IMG/VR virus record: IMGVR_UViG_3300025168_000447
Coordinates: 1-29,095 of that record
DNA length: 29,095 bases
DNA from: a virus
Reading direction: 5' to 3' (one strand)
The translations under genes and the position numbers were made by a program. The notes under the pieces were generated by a model. That model saw only the letters and a list, made by a program, of their open reading frames with translations, did no database searches and was not told where the DNA came from. This document shows, piece by piece, positions 1 through 10,800 of the stretch (position 1 is its first letter; every line of letters starts with the position of its first letter).

Positions 1-560
1 CTTATAAAGCTGTTGGCGTTAAACGTAAGTATGACGCAGAAACAGGTGAAGAGGTTATAAGTATTCGTTACGACGAAGAAACAGGTGAACGTGTAGAAGA
101 AACTCTTAACCACTCTATGACGTTTAAGCCATTTCATTCTGGCTCTCATGGTATGACTATTAAGATGGGTGATCCTGTTACTATGCCAAGAGAAGAGTGT
201 GACTCTGATCCTGATGTAACTTGTTCTTCAGGTTTACATGTAGGTTCTATGGCTTATGTACATGACTTTGGGCATGGAAATAGTGTAGTTCTTGAGGTAC
301 TAGTATCTCCTCGTAATGTTGTAGCAGTTCCTACTGACTATGACAATACAAAGATGCGTACTTGTGAGTATTATCCTATTGCTATTACTAATGGCGAGAA
401 TGATGCTATCTATTTAGAATCTGATTATGAAGCCTTTGACCATGCAACTATGGAAGATGATATTGTAAACTATGAAGAGTCTAAGAGAGATGTAATCAAG
501 GATATAGAACGAGAACTTGGAGAGCGTAGAGCTATTGCTAATAATATAATGCAAGTATGA
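1..560 (+). CDS. rIIB-like phage protein, 3' part (5' end outside window)
   Basis: The frame is open from the left edge (first complete codon at base 3) to TGA at 558-560, so this is the C-terminal ~185 residues of a longer gene. The ATG at 117 is internal, because coding sequence with the same character continues upstream of it. The fragment begins with AYKAV-type sequence (YKAVGVKRKYD) and contains CSSGLHVGSMAY, then a hydrophobic strand ending in VAVPTDYDNTKMR and CEYY. I recognise this pattern from the C-terminal half of rIIB-like proteins found in many large phages, including crAss-like ones; in T4, rIIB works with rIIA in lysis inhibition and exclusion phenotypes. The biochemical role is unknown and the name is a family call from memory. 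An acidic near-repeat (YDAETGEEV / YDEETGERV) sits near the left edge. The stop overlaps the next start (ATGA), which suggests translational coupling to the glycosylase gene. Confidence 0.7.
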   Translation, partial: YKAVGVKRKYDAETGEEVISIRYDEETGERVEETLNHSMTFKPFHSGSHGMTIKMGDPVTMPREECDSDPDVTCSSGLHVGSMAYVHDFGHGNSVVLEVLVSPRNVVAVPTDYDNTKMRTCEYYPIAITNGENDAIYLESDYEAFDHATMEDDIVNYEESKRDVIKDIERELGERRAIANNIMQV

Positions 561-1237
561 GCCATACAGCAGATCAAGTTATAACTACTCGTAACATTGC
601 AGTAGAAACTTTAGGAGAATCCTGGGCCCAAATGTTGGGCTCAGAATTTTCTAAAGAGTATATGAAAATTTTATCTGCAACTCTTAAACGAGAAAGAATG
701 ACGCATACAATATATCCTGATCAAAAAGATGTATTCAATGCATACATTCATACGCCTTACGACAAAGTTCGTGTCGTAGTACTAGGCCAGGATCCGTATC
801 ACAATGGTGCGGCGGATGGTTTAGCTTTTAGCAGTAAGCGTGATAATTTTATACCACAATCGCTGCGTAATATATTTAAAGAGATTGGTTATGAAACTAA
901 ATATCCTAGTCTAGAGAGATGGGCAAAGCAAGGTGTGTTATTACTTAACACTTGCCTTACAGTTCGTAAAGGATTGCCTAACTCACATTCTAAAATAGGA
1001 TGGCAGGAGTTTACTTTTAGAACTATACAATCTTTAAATGATAAGAAACATGTAATATTTATGTTGTGGGGTGCTCATGCTCAGAAATATGATGAGTATA
1101 TAGACCCTAAGCATACTGTGTTAAAATGTTCACATCCTTCACCATTCTCTGCGCACAGAGGGTTCTTGGGTAGCGGACATTTTAAATGGATAAATGACTA
1201 TTATGAAAAAACAAACCAGGATACTATAAACTGGTAA
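557..1237 (+). CDS. ung: Uracil-DNA glycosylase, family 1 (UNG type)
   Basis: This enzyme removes uracil from DNA by cleaving the N-glycosidic bond, leaving an abasic site for base-excision repair. The 226 residues match the usual length of family-1 enzymes and carry all their signatures. GQDPYH lies at residues 77-82 with catalytic water-activating Asp79. LLLN at 128-131 includes the uracil-binding Asn131. LWG lies at 170-172. The minor-groove/leucine loop HPSPFSAHRGF lies at 193-203 with catalytic His193. No key residue is missing, so activity is expected. The ATG at 557 overlaps the upstream TGA, and there is no Shine-Dalgarno sequence. The gene ends in TAA just before the convergent terminator. 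Crass-like phages often carry such an enzyme with their replication genes, consistent with repair of deaminated or misincorporated uracil during phage DNA synthesis. The family call is secure; the role in infection is inferred. Confidence 0.96.
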   Translation: MSHTADQVITTRNIAVETLGESWAQMLGSEFSKEYMKILSATLKRERMTHTIYPDQKDVFNAYIHTPYDKVRVVVLGQDPYHNGAADGLAFSSKRDNFIPQSLRNIFKEIGYETKYPSLERWAKQGVLLLNTCLTVRKGLPNSHSKIGWQEFTFRTIQSLNDKKHVIFMLWGAHAQKYDEYIDPKHTVLKCSHPSPFSAHRGFLGSGHFKWINDYYEKTNQDTINW

Positions 1238-1281
1238 AAATCTAGCGTGTGTTGTTGATTACTTGTTGTTGTTGCTAGAGT

Positions 1282-1312
1282 TAGATAGAGGGGCCTTGAG
1301 CCCCTCTTTCTA
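1282..1312 (+). terminator. Hairpin terminator at the convergent junction
   Basis: An 8-bp GC-rich stem (1287-1294 with 1300-1307, AGAGGGGC/GCCCCTCT) closes a 5-base loop (1295-1299). After a single T-T mismatch, four more pairs (1282-1285 with 1309-1312) extend it. On the + strand the core stem is followed by TTCTATT, so it best serves the glycosylase operon. On the - strand the following bases are not U-rich. It lies between the TAA of the + strand gene (1237) and the TAA of the - strand gene (1313-1315), where a terminator is expected. A smaller inverted repeat, TCTAGC (1241-1246)/GCTAGA (1274-1279), flanks a TTG-rich tract just upstream. Confidence 0.8.
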
Positions 1313-1759
1313 TTAACTAGCAGATGCTACAAAGTATTCAACCTGGCATGCAGCTGTATCTGCATCAGCATGTATAGAATCTATATTTGCTAATGTTCCA
1401 GCATCTCCAACTGTAGTGTCGCCATCTTCATGTGCATCCATTACTGTATTACCAAGAATAAAATGATCTTCTGCTTCTAATTTTACAAAGTATTCTGCAT
1501 CTGCTTGCTGCACTCTAAGTGTAACAAAGTTAGATGAGTCTAAATTTGTAATACGTAAGTATTTTACAGTTCCATCTGCAAATTGTCCTGGACCGTTTGC
1601 AGCTGCAAATTGTAAAATTTTAATTTCGGATGTTCCCACATCCATTATTCTGTGATCTACTTCGTCCACAGTTACAGTTTGTACATTTGTTGTACCTCTG
1701 TCTGTGCTACCGTCTCCTAATGAAACAGCTTCAGTTACTGTTATTGTTAGTGTTGCCAT
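1313..1759 (-). CDS. Small beta-rich virion structural protein (fiber or decoration type)
   Basis: The 148 residues alternate short hydrophobic strands with Thr/Asp/Gly-rich turns: MATLTITVTEAV at the start, VKYLRITNLDSSNFVTLRV in the middle, CQVEYFVASAS at the end. There are no charged clusters, signal peptide or membrane segment. This reads as a compact beta-sandwich. I have seen similar small proteins beside tail and head genes of marine phages, but I cannot name a defined family or a position in the virion. It is the last gene of the long - strand block and ends directly against the convergent terminator. Its ATG lies inside the end of the 54-aa gene (29-bp overlap), so the two are probably translated together. 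An uncharacterised head-decoration or tail-fiber accessory protein fits best; the structural role is inferred from composition and operon position. Confidence 0.6.
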   Translation of the reverse strand: MATLTITVTEAVSLGDGSTDRGTTNVQTVTVDEVDHRIMDVGTSEIKILQFAAANGPGQFADGTVKYLRITNLDSSNFVTLRVQQADAEYFVKLEAEDHFILGNTVMDAHEDGDTTVGDAGTLANIDSIHADADTAACQVEYFVASAS

Positions 1760-1895
1760 TGTCTATTATTATAAAAATTTGTATTAATCCTAAAAAAAAT
1801 TGTACTTCATAGTACGGTGCGTATTCTTCTGGTTGGAAGTGCCTCATCCCAACTAAAAATCCTTTTGCCCATTGTATACCAAATGTAAATGTCAT
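1731..1895 (-). CDS. 54-aa hydrophobic small protein coupled to the giant gene
   Basis: This short reading frame starts with ATG at 1895, overlapping the TAA of the giant gene (TAATG), and ends in TGA at 1731-1733. The protein runs MTFTFGIQWAKGFLVGMRHF, then a QPEEYAPYYE segment, then VQFFLGLIQIFIII and an Asn-rich tail. The pattern of a WxKGFLxGxR motif, a short acidic/Tyr turn and an amphipathic hydrophobic strand looks like the tiny proteins often found in crAss-like and other phages of Bacteroidota, whose function is unknown. The hydrophobic segment (residues about 33-44) is short for a membrane span. Exact coupling to the upstream stop, the filled gap and the family-like motif make a real gene likely. 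Its last 29 bases overlap the next gene, so the Asn-rich tail may be a by-product of the overlap. Confidence 0.7.
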   Translation of the reverse strand: MTFTFGIQWAKGFLVGMRHFQPEEYAPYYEVQFFLGLIQIFIIIDNGNTNNNSN

Positions 1896-4800
1896 TAATC
1901 TTCGTCTATAATTTCTTCTGTTAAATATTCGAATGTATAATACGCAGATCCCCCAGGTAAAGCTCTAAACCATTTTTTCTTTAATGGGTCTTTTTGGCTA
2001 TCTTCATACTCTTGCGGATCATCTAAATAAGATATTGTCGCATCTATTGCTTTTGTAAAATCTCCTATAGTTTTTAAAAGAGGAGTTGGATTTCTTAAAA
2101 TATCCATCATAGTTCCTGGATGCAGATAGAACCATATATCTTGCTCTAATCTGAATAATGAATTTGCTAATAATCTATATAACCATGCCCAGAAATCATC
2201 AGTTTCTGCTGCCGCTTTTAGCATTAACATTGTACCATAGATGGCTGCATAAAATTTAATTTCCATTAAATTCTTACGCATGTTATCGTAATCTATAGTT
2301 TCCATATCGCCTTTCATATCTTCTTTAGAAAAGGCATTCCCTAAAGTAACCATATTTCCAATTCCTTTAAGAAGGAATTTAAGACTTCCTTTCGCCCCTA
2401 CAGTTCCGTAAGTTCTCCATCTACCTTTTGTAAAACGATTTAATTGATCATTATAATCTATTTCTGCAAACCTTGTATTAAATCCTTCAAACATCCATGT
2501 TCTAAATATTGTAAAAGCACGTCCATATACAGATTTCTTTAAAAGCATAAATGAATGCGGATCATAGTTACCATGATTTACTTTATTCATTTCAATAGAA
2601 GCATCTCTAAAATTAGTAAATTTATTTATAGTATCTGCATCTAAATCATCTGACCATTCCTCTGCATATTCTGCATACTCATTTTTCCAGTTTCCATTTT
2701 CATCATAAGCATCATATAAAGTTACACCAGGAGCTACTTCTGTGTTTAACATCTTGGCTACAAAAGGTGCAGTTTGATTTATAAACTCTGTACGACGTTG
2801 GATTTCAAACGGACTTAAATTATCTAAAAATTTAAATTCTCGTTTTCTGTCTTTACCATAATGAGCATCAATTTGTTCAAATAAAATTCCGTATTTAGAA
2901 ACTAAATGTGTAAGTTTAGTTGCAGAAACAACAGAACTTCCTGAACTTTTAAGAACCATCCAATAAGCTTGAGATAACTGATCAACAGTAAAATCTTCTT
3001 CACCTGCTGCATGTACAAAATTAGACATTGTACCAAAGCCCATGTTATTTACCCCTGCTACAACATTCCATCCCATACCCTTCATTTGAGTAACTTTAAT
3101 TACACTTTCTATTGCAGCTTCTTTACTGAATTGAGTAACTTGTAATTTTTCATACTCTTCTTCGAGTTTTGCTTTATCTATATTATATTGAGCATCAGTT
3201 AAAGCTCCTTGAGCTCTTCTCTCATCTAAGTTTTTTAATTCTTGTTGAATTTCATTTGCTCTTCTATTTATAATTATACCTTTTTCATCTATATCTTTAG
3301 TAAATCCGTATAATTCAGCATCAATAGCATAATCAACAGCTTCTTGAACATTTTTCAATCCACCTATTACGCTTAAATTAGTTCTCTTATCAGATTTCTT
3401 AATAGGATTACCTGAAGAATCTACTTGTAATTCTCTGGCCTCTCTAAGAGCTCTTTGTAATAATAAAACTCTATCTTCTACCTCTGCTTTGAATTCAAAG
3501 TTTTTAGCCATTGCTGTAAACATCTTCAACACTCTTTCTAAATCATATGATTTTTCTTGAGCCTTCACTCCTTTTATCATTCTAATAGGAACTGTTTTTA
3601 AAGGCTGCCCAGTACTTACATCTCTAGCTCCTTCCGATACAATTGTAGGATCTAGCTGTGCTTTTTTATTTATAGACACATATGAAAGTAATTCTGTAGA
3701 AGAGAAGTATTTCCAAAACGAAGCAAGACCGTCATTTTGTAAATTTTCTACAAATGATCTTCTAGCAGCAGGCCAGAAGTTTTCAGGTAACTGACGCGAT
3801 ACACTTTCAGGAAGAACTTTTGTTAACTCCTTCATTGTTTTTATATAATAATCATAAAACTCATTTAAAACTTTATCATTTTTTATTGTATTAAATGAGG
3901 AGTCATAAAAGTTTAAAGCTTTCTTAGTTACTGCATGGTTTTTTCTAGGCGCAGAAATTAATCTCATGTATCCATATTGTTTAGACCGTGCTTGCCCTTT
4001 ACCATATCTAATATTTAAAGCTATGACTGGACTATTTTCTTGAGTCCATCTTTTAATAGCTTCATCCACTTCTTGCGGACTAGAATCTCTAAGATCTGCT
4101 TTAATAATTTCTAAATTAGCGGCTTCCTCTACTTGATATTGCTCATACTTTTCAAGAGCTTTTTCTACAAGCCTTTCTCTAGTTTCCTGCCCTAGTTCTT
4201 TATCTAAAAACTCTATATACTCTTCTTTACTTTTATAAGAAGAATTTAAAACTTTATCTTGATGCCAGAATCTAATATCAATAGCAAGCTCAATATTATT
4301 TAGCTGTCTATTAAGTTTGATCGCTGCTGCATTTTTAGCTTTAGCTTGAGCATTTCTAGCTGCCGTAGTTTTTGCAGGAGTTTCATCTATTTTTTTAATC
4401 TTTTTATAGTAATCAGCAAAATACTTATTTTTTGCGACTCTATATGAGTCAGAAAACTCATTTACAAAATATCCCGAAAGCTTGCCGTTTTCATCTTTTT
4501 GGAAAAATAAATTAGGATCTCGTTTAAACTCAGGATGATTTTTAATAGTCTCTATTTTACTAGAAATTTCTTCAAATAACTTAGCTACTTGAATATCCTT
4601 AGCTCTACCTGCTAATTTTAATTTTTTATTAATAAGTTTTACTAACGGAGATTTAAATTTAGTTATATCTAAAGATTGATATACAAAAAGATTAGATTCT
4701 TCAGCTATTTCTAGTATATCTTTTTTAGTTACATCCATCTCAGGAATAAGAACACTTATTTCTGCAGTAACATCTTCAATTAATTTATCTAGTAATCTAG

Positions 4801-7800
4801 CTTTAAATCCTGAAGCTCTTTTACTAAAATCTAGTAAAGCTTTATTGAAAACATTAGTTTCTGTTAAATCTTCAGCATTTAAAAATTCATTAGTTACGCT
4901 GTAATTATAAGAGTCTGTAATGTTTATAGCTTCTTGCATTTCTATATCTGTAGGGGCCTCATTGTCTAATACTGTTTTAACCCATCTAAACTGTGCTGTA
5001 GCAATAATTTGAAGTTGCTCTATTGTACGCTTATCTTTTAAACTCTTACGTTGAGTAGCATATCTTCTAATACGCTCTCTAATACGCTGTCCTTCAACTT
5101 CAGTAATATTTTTATTTGTAAGTTTAGTTCTTAAGTTTTTAATACGCTCATTATATAAATCTATAAACTGCTGTATTGTGTCAATTTGTTTTACAATAGG
5201 TATAGAAAGATTTTGTTCAGCATTAAACTTTGCACGCTCTTCATATAATCTAACAGCATTATCTATTTTGTCTTGAGTGTATTTACCTTGAGCAGTTATT
5301 AAATGGGTCATTAAATCAAAACGTTGTAAGAATCCGCCATCTTTTTGAATCACTCCAATAAGTTCATCTGCAGTTACTGTTCCAACTCGGTTAGCCATTT
5401 CAGCAGTTTTCTGTCCTGCAGTTTCTTCTCTGCTAACCACTTCTAATACATTACCTACAGCTGTAGCTAAAGCACTATCTTTTTTAACTTCTACTCCAAT
5501 AACATCTCCTAAAGCTTGTATAAATCTTACAATCGCAACTTTAAATCTTTCCCAAATACTCTTTTTAACTTTTTGATTATTTAAGAATCTCTGCACCCCT
5601 TTATTAGTCATAGCATGAACTAACCATTCCTGGTCATTTTTAAATGCATAATCTAATAATGCGTGCTCCATACTATCAGGATCAATTTCTCCGTTTTTAA
5701 CTTTTTTAGCAAGAAGTTTAATGGAGGCTAATCTTAAAACTTTTGTTGTTTTTGCTAGCTCACTATCTTTATTAGCTAATTCATTAACTAAATATCCGTG
5801 TAAGTATTCATGCAGTACTACTTCTTCAAATGTAAGAGGTTTAGACAAATAGTTGCTATTTAATTTAACAGTACCATCTGTATATTCTCCTCGAATATCA
5901 ATTGTTTCTGTAGAGCCATCTGGATTTGTAATATCAGTTGTTTTAGCTTCTATTACTTTTTGTATTTCAGATCCTACAGTATCAAAATTATCTAAAAGTA
6001 TTCTAGCAAGCATTCTATAGCTTACATCTTCAGTTTCATTTACAACATTTTCAAGTAATTCTTTAGCTCCTGCTCTATCTAAAACATCACCTTCTTTAAA
6101 GTTATATTTACTAGGTTTAGTAGGAGTTGATGTAGGAGAAATCTTTTTAACAGGTATCTGAGGTACTTGCGCAGCTCCTGGGTTAGCAGCTCCTGGCGCT
6201 GTAGGTACAGCATTTTGAGAGAATACAGTTCCACCTTCTTTATTAAGTTGAGGAATACCTTCATACTCAGATATTCTAACCTTATTTGTATTATACCCTT
6301 TTAAAGGGATACGTTTAAATATAATACCACCGTCAATGGTAACATCTCCAGTTTTCTCATATAACTGAACTTTGTTATTTACTTTTCTACCTATTATAGG
6401 TATGTAAGTTAACACTTCATCCTTCTCATACGCATATTTATAATATGGTAAATCGATTTCAGGATTAATAGGTTTTAAAACTAATTGATATAATTGATTT
6501 CTACCATTAAATTTAATTCTATGATTACCTACAGGCTCTTGTAAAAACTGACCTACTGTAAGATCAGCTTCAGTTATTTGAGTTGCATAAAAAGGATTAT
6601 GTTGTAACCATTCTTTTAATGCTTGTGCAGAATTAAAATCTTGGTCATTTAACATTCTTTGTTCTTCCACTCTAAGAGCATCATAAAAACCAATTTCCTG
6701 TAAATAGGCAGATGGCACAAATTTTACAAAATTTCTAGCATTTTGATTACCTCCTGTTGCATATGCAAATTTTACTAAGTCTTCAAATAACTCTCTATGT
6801 CCTTCTATATCTGATTGGTATAAAGCAATAAAATCTTTATGCATCTGGTCCATAACATCTTCTTGTTTAGATGCCGTGTAACTAACAGTATTTGGAACTG
6901 TTAAACTACTTTTAATAATAGGAACTAATCTTTGTATGAATAAATTTCTTTTACCCCAAGCAGTATTTTGTACATTTTGGACTTTTGCAGCTAAGGAAGA
7001 TTCAGATAAGAAAAGCATATCTCTTCTTAACTCTTCTGCATTAATTTCAAAAGCATTTTCAAAAGCTCTAGCATATCCTTTATCTAACATTGCGTAAAAT
7101 AAAGATTCACGGACATTAGAAGAAATATCTTTCTCACCATTCATTTTTTGGAATTCCGTGATCATATCTGAATGCGCTTTAGCATTAAATGGCATTACTT
7201 TACCAAAAGCTTTATACGCTTGCTTAAGTTCATTATATAAAGTTTCAAATTGAGTGTTTTTAAGTGCGTCTGCAACTCCTGCAAGCCCTGATAATTTATC
7301 TTCAAAAATAACATCCATATTACTTAAAGCTCGTTGAGCTTCAAATATAGTACTACCCAATCCTTTTGTTCTAGGCGTCATGATACCTCTTTGAAGTTTT
7401 TTAACTGGATCAGAAGATACTTGTAATTGTCTAAATCCTGCTAAAATAGCTTTTTGAGTTTGATAATAAGTATCATTTTTAGTGTCTGTAAATAAACTTT
7501 TAAATCTTTTAACACTAAAAGTTTGAAACTTACCATTTTCATCTTGTCGTAATTCATCTAAAGACATTGTATAATCTTCTTGAAAATTACCATCTCCTAT
7601 TCGACTATCTAGAATCTGCATAGCAGCATTAAAAGCTCTATTACGTATTTGCTCAAAGCCTAAATATCCACCTTCTGCACCTGAACTAAAATAATCAAAT
7701 TGCTCATTATATATTTCAATAGATTCTTGTCTTAAAAAGTAAGTTAATTGATCTGTATGAATAGAATTTCCATATACATCTTTATACATTGGGGCAAATA

Positions 7801-10800
7801 AAGCAACATCAATAGTTGCATTATTAACACCAGCTGCAGCTAATGTTTGTTTATTAGCATTATCTACTGCAGCATTTTGTATACTACGTAAATTATCTGA
7901 AGAAGTTCTTTTTACTCCATTTTCACTAACTGAAAATCCTTTTCTTGATATATTAGTTAATTCTAATACTCCTTCTAAGGTTTCAAAAAATGTAAACTTA
8001 ATTAGATTTTGATTATAATCAGGATTTATTCCAATATCTCTTCCTTGCACAGCTGCATGTAATGTAGCAGCTAATGAAGCAGGTCCAATAAGTTTTTTAC
8101 CTGTTCTTTGAGATATATTATGGCTAATATTAGTAGTTAGGTATGATGGTGAATCTATTACATTATCTTTCTTTACTAATTTATCAACTTCTGTTGCAGC
8201 AGTTTCAATATCATTATTATCTAGTTTTTCAGTGGCTAAGAAATAATTTTTATTAAACACTAGCTCACGCATTGCATCAAAGTACTTATCTTGTAATTTT
8301 TGTAATGCAGATAAATCAGTTTTCTTTTTAATTTTTCCTTGATCATCTACTACATACATTTTTCTATAAGTATATAAAATATCAATATCAAAGTCACTAC
8401 CCATTTGATCAACCATCTCGTCAGGTATAATAGCAGTGGCTATTGATGTAGATGGTAAAAATCCTACAACTTCTAACGCCATAACAGAAGATCTACCTTG
8501 GCCAGGAATACGATACCCAATCATTTCAAGCAATTCTCTTGGTATAGCATCCACTTGTAAGTATCTTTTGCCATTACTAACTTTAGAATATTTTCTATTA
8601 GTTAAATCAACTTTAACTATTTTACCTTCTGCATTTGTAAATTCAAAATGTGGCTGTATAAGTAATTGTCCTGGTAAAAACTCACCTTCAGAATTTACTC
8701 TAGGCCCTTGTAATCCTATTGTTTCATCAAAAGCATTAAGACTATTAGGATTAATATAAGTTATTACATTACTAACATCATCTTTTCCAAATTCCTCTTT
8801 AAATTCTTTCCAAGTACGTCCTCCTTTAGCTCTAAATCCTGCGCTAGAAGACTGAATGTAACCATATCCAGGCAATTTAACATTAGCAATGTTCTTTCTA
8901 ATTAAAGATAATACTAAAGACTCAATATTAGTACGAGAATGATTAAACATAAGAGGAGATCTAAATATTCTCTCCGCTGTTTCTGCTACTTCTATAACCG
9001 TAAGTTCTTTTATATCTTTTTTAGACCAATTTCTTTGTTGGGCCTCTGCTTTTAAAAACTTAGAAAGTTTAGATGCATTTATATCTACAGCTCTTCCTGT
9101 GTCATCTAGGGTAATACCCATTCTAGAATATAAATCTTGCGCTCCAAGCTTATAAAAATCAGAAACTATTTTTTCTTTATCTATTCTCCACTGTTCTACC
9201 GTTCTATCTTTAGATAGTTTTAAATCTAAAAGATCATCAGCTGCTAATACATCTAATTGAGTACTTTTAGATACTTCTTTTTTATTAACAGGTTTTTCTT
9301 GCTGCCATCCTAAACCATCTCTATCTAAGCTTCGAATAGCATTTCCTTCTACAATATTAGCTTCTAGTTGTTCTGCAGATAAGAATTCTCCAGACCCATC
9401 ATATACCTGAATCGGGTTGATAGCTCCTTTTTTATCTGAAGACTCATGCCCCGCTCTTCTAATTTTTAAGCGTTCCATTACTAAACGTAGATTGTCTATA
9501 TCATGACCTTTTGTTTCTTCTGGCCATAACCATCTTGTAGAGGTTTTTCTAAAGAATTTATTATTACTATCTAATTCAACATTAATATCATTTACAATAT
9601 AAACAGGTTTATCTGTAACAAATACATCTTTTACTGCTCTATATTCTTGATCAGTTAAAAATTGTTTTAATGTATAGTAATTTTCTACATTATTAGGATC
9701 AGCTATTACACTTTCTATTCCCTTTTTAAGTTTGTTATAAATAGTTTGAGGAAGTTTACCGTGTGCAAACTTCATTTCTAAAGCTTCTAATGCAGTACCA
9801 TACTCTTGTCCATCTGTTCTTTCAATTTCTGAACCATTTTTAAATACTTTACTGTCAAACATAGTTATAGTACTAACTTGTTTATCTGTATACTGAGGAG
9901 AAGTTGCAGGAGATAATAAATCTGACCCTCTTTTCTCATAGTTATTTAAAGTTATTTTAATTGTAGCAGGTAAATTGAATTCTCCTTTATTTTCTTTATA
10001 TGCTAAAGCAGGATCTCCTGTAAATAAAATTCTTTGTTCATTATTAGAAATAATATAATTAAGAGCTCTATCAGCTACTAAAGCAGCTATTTTATTTTCT
10101 TCAGATTTAAGGTCTGCATTAGTTTGTTTTGTAGCTCCTTGGAAATATTTATTATTTACATATTTAGACGATATTTTAAGACGATCAAGAGTATCTATAT
10201 TTCTAGCTATTTCTTTTAAAACATCTTCCTTAATAATTTCTTTAATATATTCTTTAACTTGATTTTTATCTAAACCAATTTTAAGAGTTTTACCATCTTC
10301 TTCCCATAGTTCAGCTGCTCTTTCGTTATAAGAGTTTAAATAATCAAAATAATAAAAATAGTTAGCGCCTTCTTCATAAGCCCCTCTATTTACATTTTTT
10401 TCAATTGCTTTTTGTCTACCTTCTGTTTGGTGATAGTAAATCCTATTATATTCTCCCATTGCATATTCTGTAATAGTAGAAAGTATTTTATCTTTAATAT
10501 CTACTACTTCCCCATCTTCTATAACTACTTGACTTAAAGCAGTGTCTCCGTCAATAGTACTCCATTTAGGAGCTTTAAGCATAGGAGTAATGTCTTTATC
10601 AGATAAAGTTAATGGGAAGAAATAGGATGTATTTAAGCCTTGATTAGCAAATAATTCTAAACTACTTGCATGCTGCATAAATTCTCCTTGTTCTTTTCTT
10701 GCTTTTCCTCGTGTTCCAGAATTTAAAAGCCTAGTAGATTCTAACATTACAATATCAAGAGAAAAATCTTTGTTTTCTTCTAGTAATTTTTCACCCCAAG

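Noticed and set aside
117-119. ATG start of the rIIB-like gene
   Set aside because: The frame is open to the left edge with matching protein character, so this Met is internal.
1630-1812. 60-aa + strand reading frame rich in Leu
   Set aside because: It is antisense to the 148-aa and 54-aa genes; the Leu runs are the complement of Thr/Val/Asn codons.
8436-8759. 107-aa + strand reading frame
   Set aside because: It lies opposite the polymerase core of the giant gene, has no recognisable motif, and mirrors the codon pattern of the real gene.
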